A DNA stretch of 7,452 nucleotides from positions 1 through 7,452 of the forward strand of contig JAYTVD010000051.1 in assembly GCA_043744175.1 (NCBI GenBank), read 5' to 3'. Source of the DNA: JANMEX01 sp043744175 (lineage in GTDB: Bacteria; Pseudomonadota; Alphaproteobacteria; Rhizobiales; Rhizobiaceae). Of this stretch, positions 6,947 to 7,452 are shown piece after piece (positions within the stretch are counted from its first letter, which is position 1; each line of letters begins with the position of its first letter). Both the position numbers and the translations under genes were made by a program. The notes below the pieces were generated by a model. That model saw nothing but the letters and a program-made list of their open reading frames with translations, did not search any database and was not told where the DNA came from.

Positions 6947-7452
6947 ATGGCGAGCCAAACTCACATAAATTTCTCCCTAAACGGTACAGCGCAAAGCGTA
7001 AATTGTCGCGCGGATTTGACCGTTTTGGAGTGGCTGCGCACGACAAAACGATTGACTGGAACCAAGGAAGGCTGCGCCGAAGGCGACTGCGGGGCATGCT
7101 CAATTCTGCTTTCAAAACAAGAAGATAGCCAGTATGCCGCTGTCAATTCCTGCATCCTTTCCATGGGGCAAATAGCCGGATGCGATGTCCTCACCGTTGA
7201 AGGTTTGAAGGCCGAGACTTATCATCCGCTGCAAGTCGCGATGGCCGAAAACGGCTCTTCGCAGTGCGGTTTTTGCACACCTGGAATTGTAATGTCACTG
7301 GCAGGACTTTTGGCAGTAACTCCAGACCCGAGTGAAGAACAAATTCATGATGCGCTTGCAGGTAATTTATGCCGTTGCACAGGTTACAAGCCAATCGTTG
7401 AAGCGGCACTCAAATTGGCAAAAAGCGGGTTGATCGCTTTGCCAAAAACGAC
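6947..7452 (+). CDS. xdhA: xanthine dehydrogenase small subunit, N-terminal part ([2Fe-2S] domains)
   Basis: The frame starts at ATG 6947, 23 bases after allA, and runs off the right edge after 168 codons. It encodes both iron-sulfur domains of the xanthine oxidase family. The ferredoxin-like cluster is held by Cys43, Cys48, Cys51 and Cys69 (GCAEGDCGAC...C). The helical second domain has Cys107, Cys110, Cys142 and Cys144 (QCGFCTPG and LCRCTGYKP). XDH oxidises hypoxanthine and xanthine to urate, passing electrons from the molybdenum cofactor through these clusters to FAD and NAD. Because no stop follows the second cluster domain, a fused FAD domain as in Rhodobacter-type XdhA is likely, although a short separate iron-sulfur subunit cannot be fully excluded. 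The ribosome binding site is weak (GAG in ACTGAGACCC). Its place behind puuE and allA points to purine use rather than CO or aldehyde oxidation, which related subunits also serve. Confidence 0.93.
   Translation, partial: MASQTHINFSLNGTAQSVNCRADLTVLEWLRTTKRLTGTKEGCAEGDCGACSILLSKQEDSQYAAVNSCILSMGQIAGCDVLTVEGLKAETYHPLQVAMAENGSSQCGFCTPGIVMSLAGLLAVTPDPSEEQIHDALAGNLCRCTGYKPIVEAALKLAKSGLIALPKT

Overview
The window reads as a chromosomal segment of an alphaproteobacterium, most likely of the Hyphomicrobiales (Rhizobiales) group. This is inferred from the style of the proteins (an 892-residue PpdK, a DUF1499 membrane protein, a LACTB2-like metallo-hydrolase) and from the pairing of PuuE-type allantoinase with AllA and XdhA. 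I cannot name a genus. All reading frames that matter are intact. I see no insertion sequence, CRISPR array, tRNA, rRNA or phage gene.

Left part (1-3523): the 3' end of a short basic uncharacterised protein is followed by a 204-base leader that holds a well-formed inverted repeat. Next comes ppdK (pyruvate phosphate dikinase), complete and with all catalytic residues in place. A small gene of unknown function on the minus strand runs tail to tail into ppdK, and the two coding ends overlap by 9 bases.

Middle part (3524-5364): a DUF1499 protein with three predicted membrane helices lies on the plus strand. It is divergent from the small unknown gene and convergent with a metallo-beta-lactamase-fold hydrolase on the minus strand, with only three bases between their stop codons.

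Right part (5365-7452): a 141-base divergent regulatory region separates the hydrolase from a plus-strand purine-catabolism operon. The operon is puuE (allantoinase), allA (ureidoglycolate lyase, overlapping the puuE stop by one base) and xdhA (xanthine dehydrogenase iron-sulfur/FAD subunit, running off the window). Together these genes cover the first step (xanthine oxidation) and two late steps (allantoin ring opening; release of urea and glyoxylate) of aerobic purine breakdown. The uricase, HIU hydrolase, OHCU decarboxylase and allantoate-cleaving steps, and the other XDH subunits, are not in view. The divergent region holds a perfect 7+7 dyad that overlaps a 12-of-14 match to the operator I recall for RutR, a TetR-family regulator of purine and pyrimidine metabolism in E. 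coli. This is the most interesting observation here. I found no convincing sign of a previously undescribed multi-gene system.
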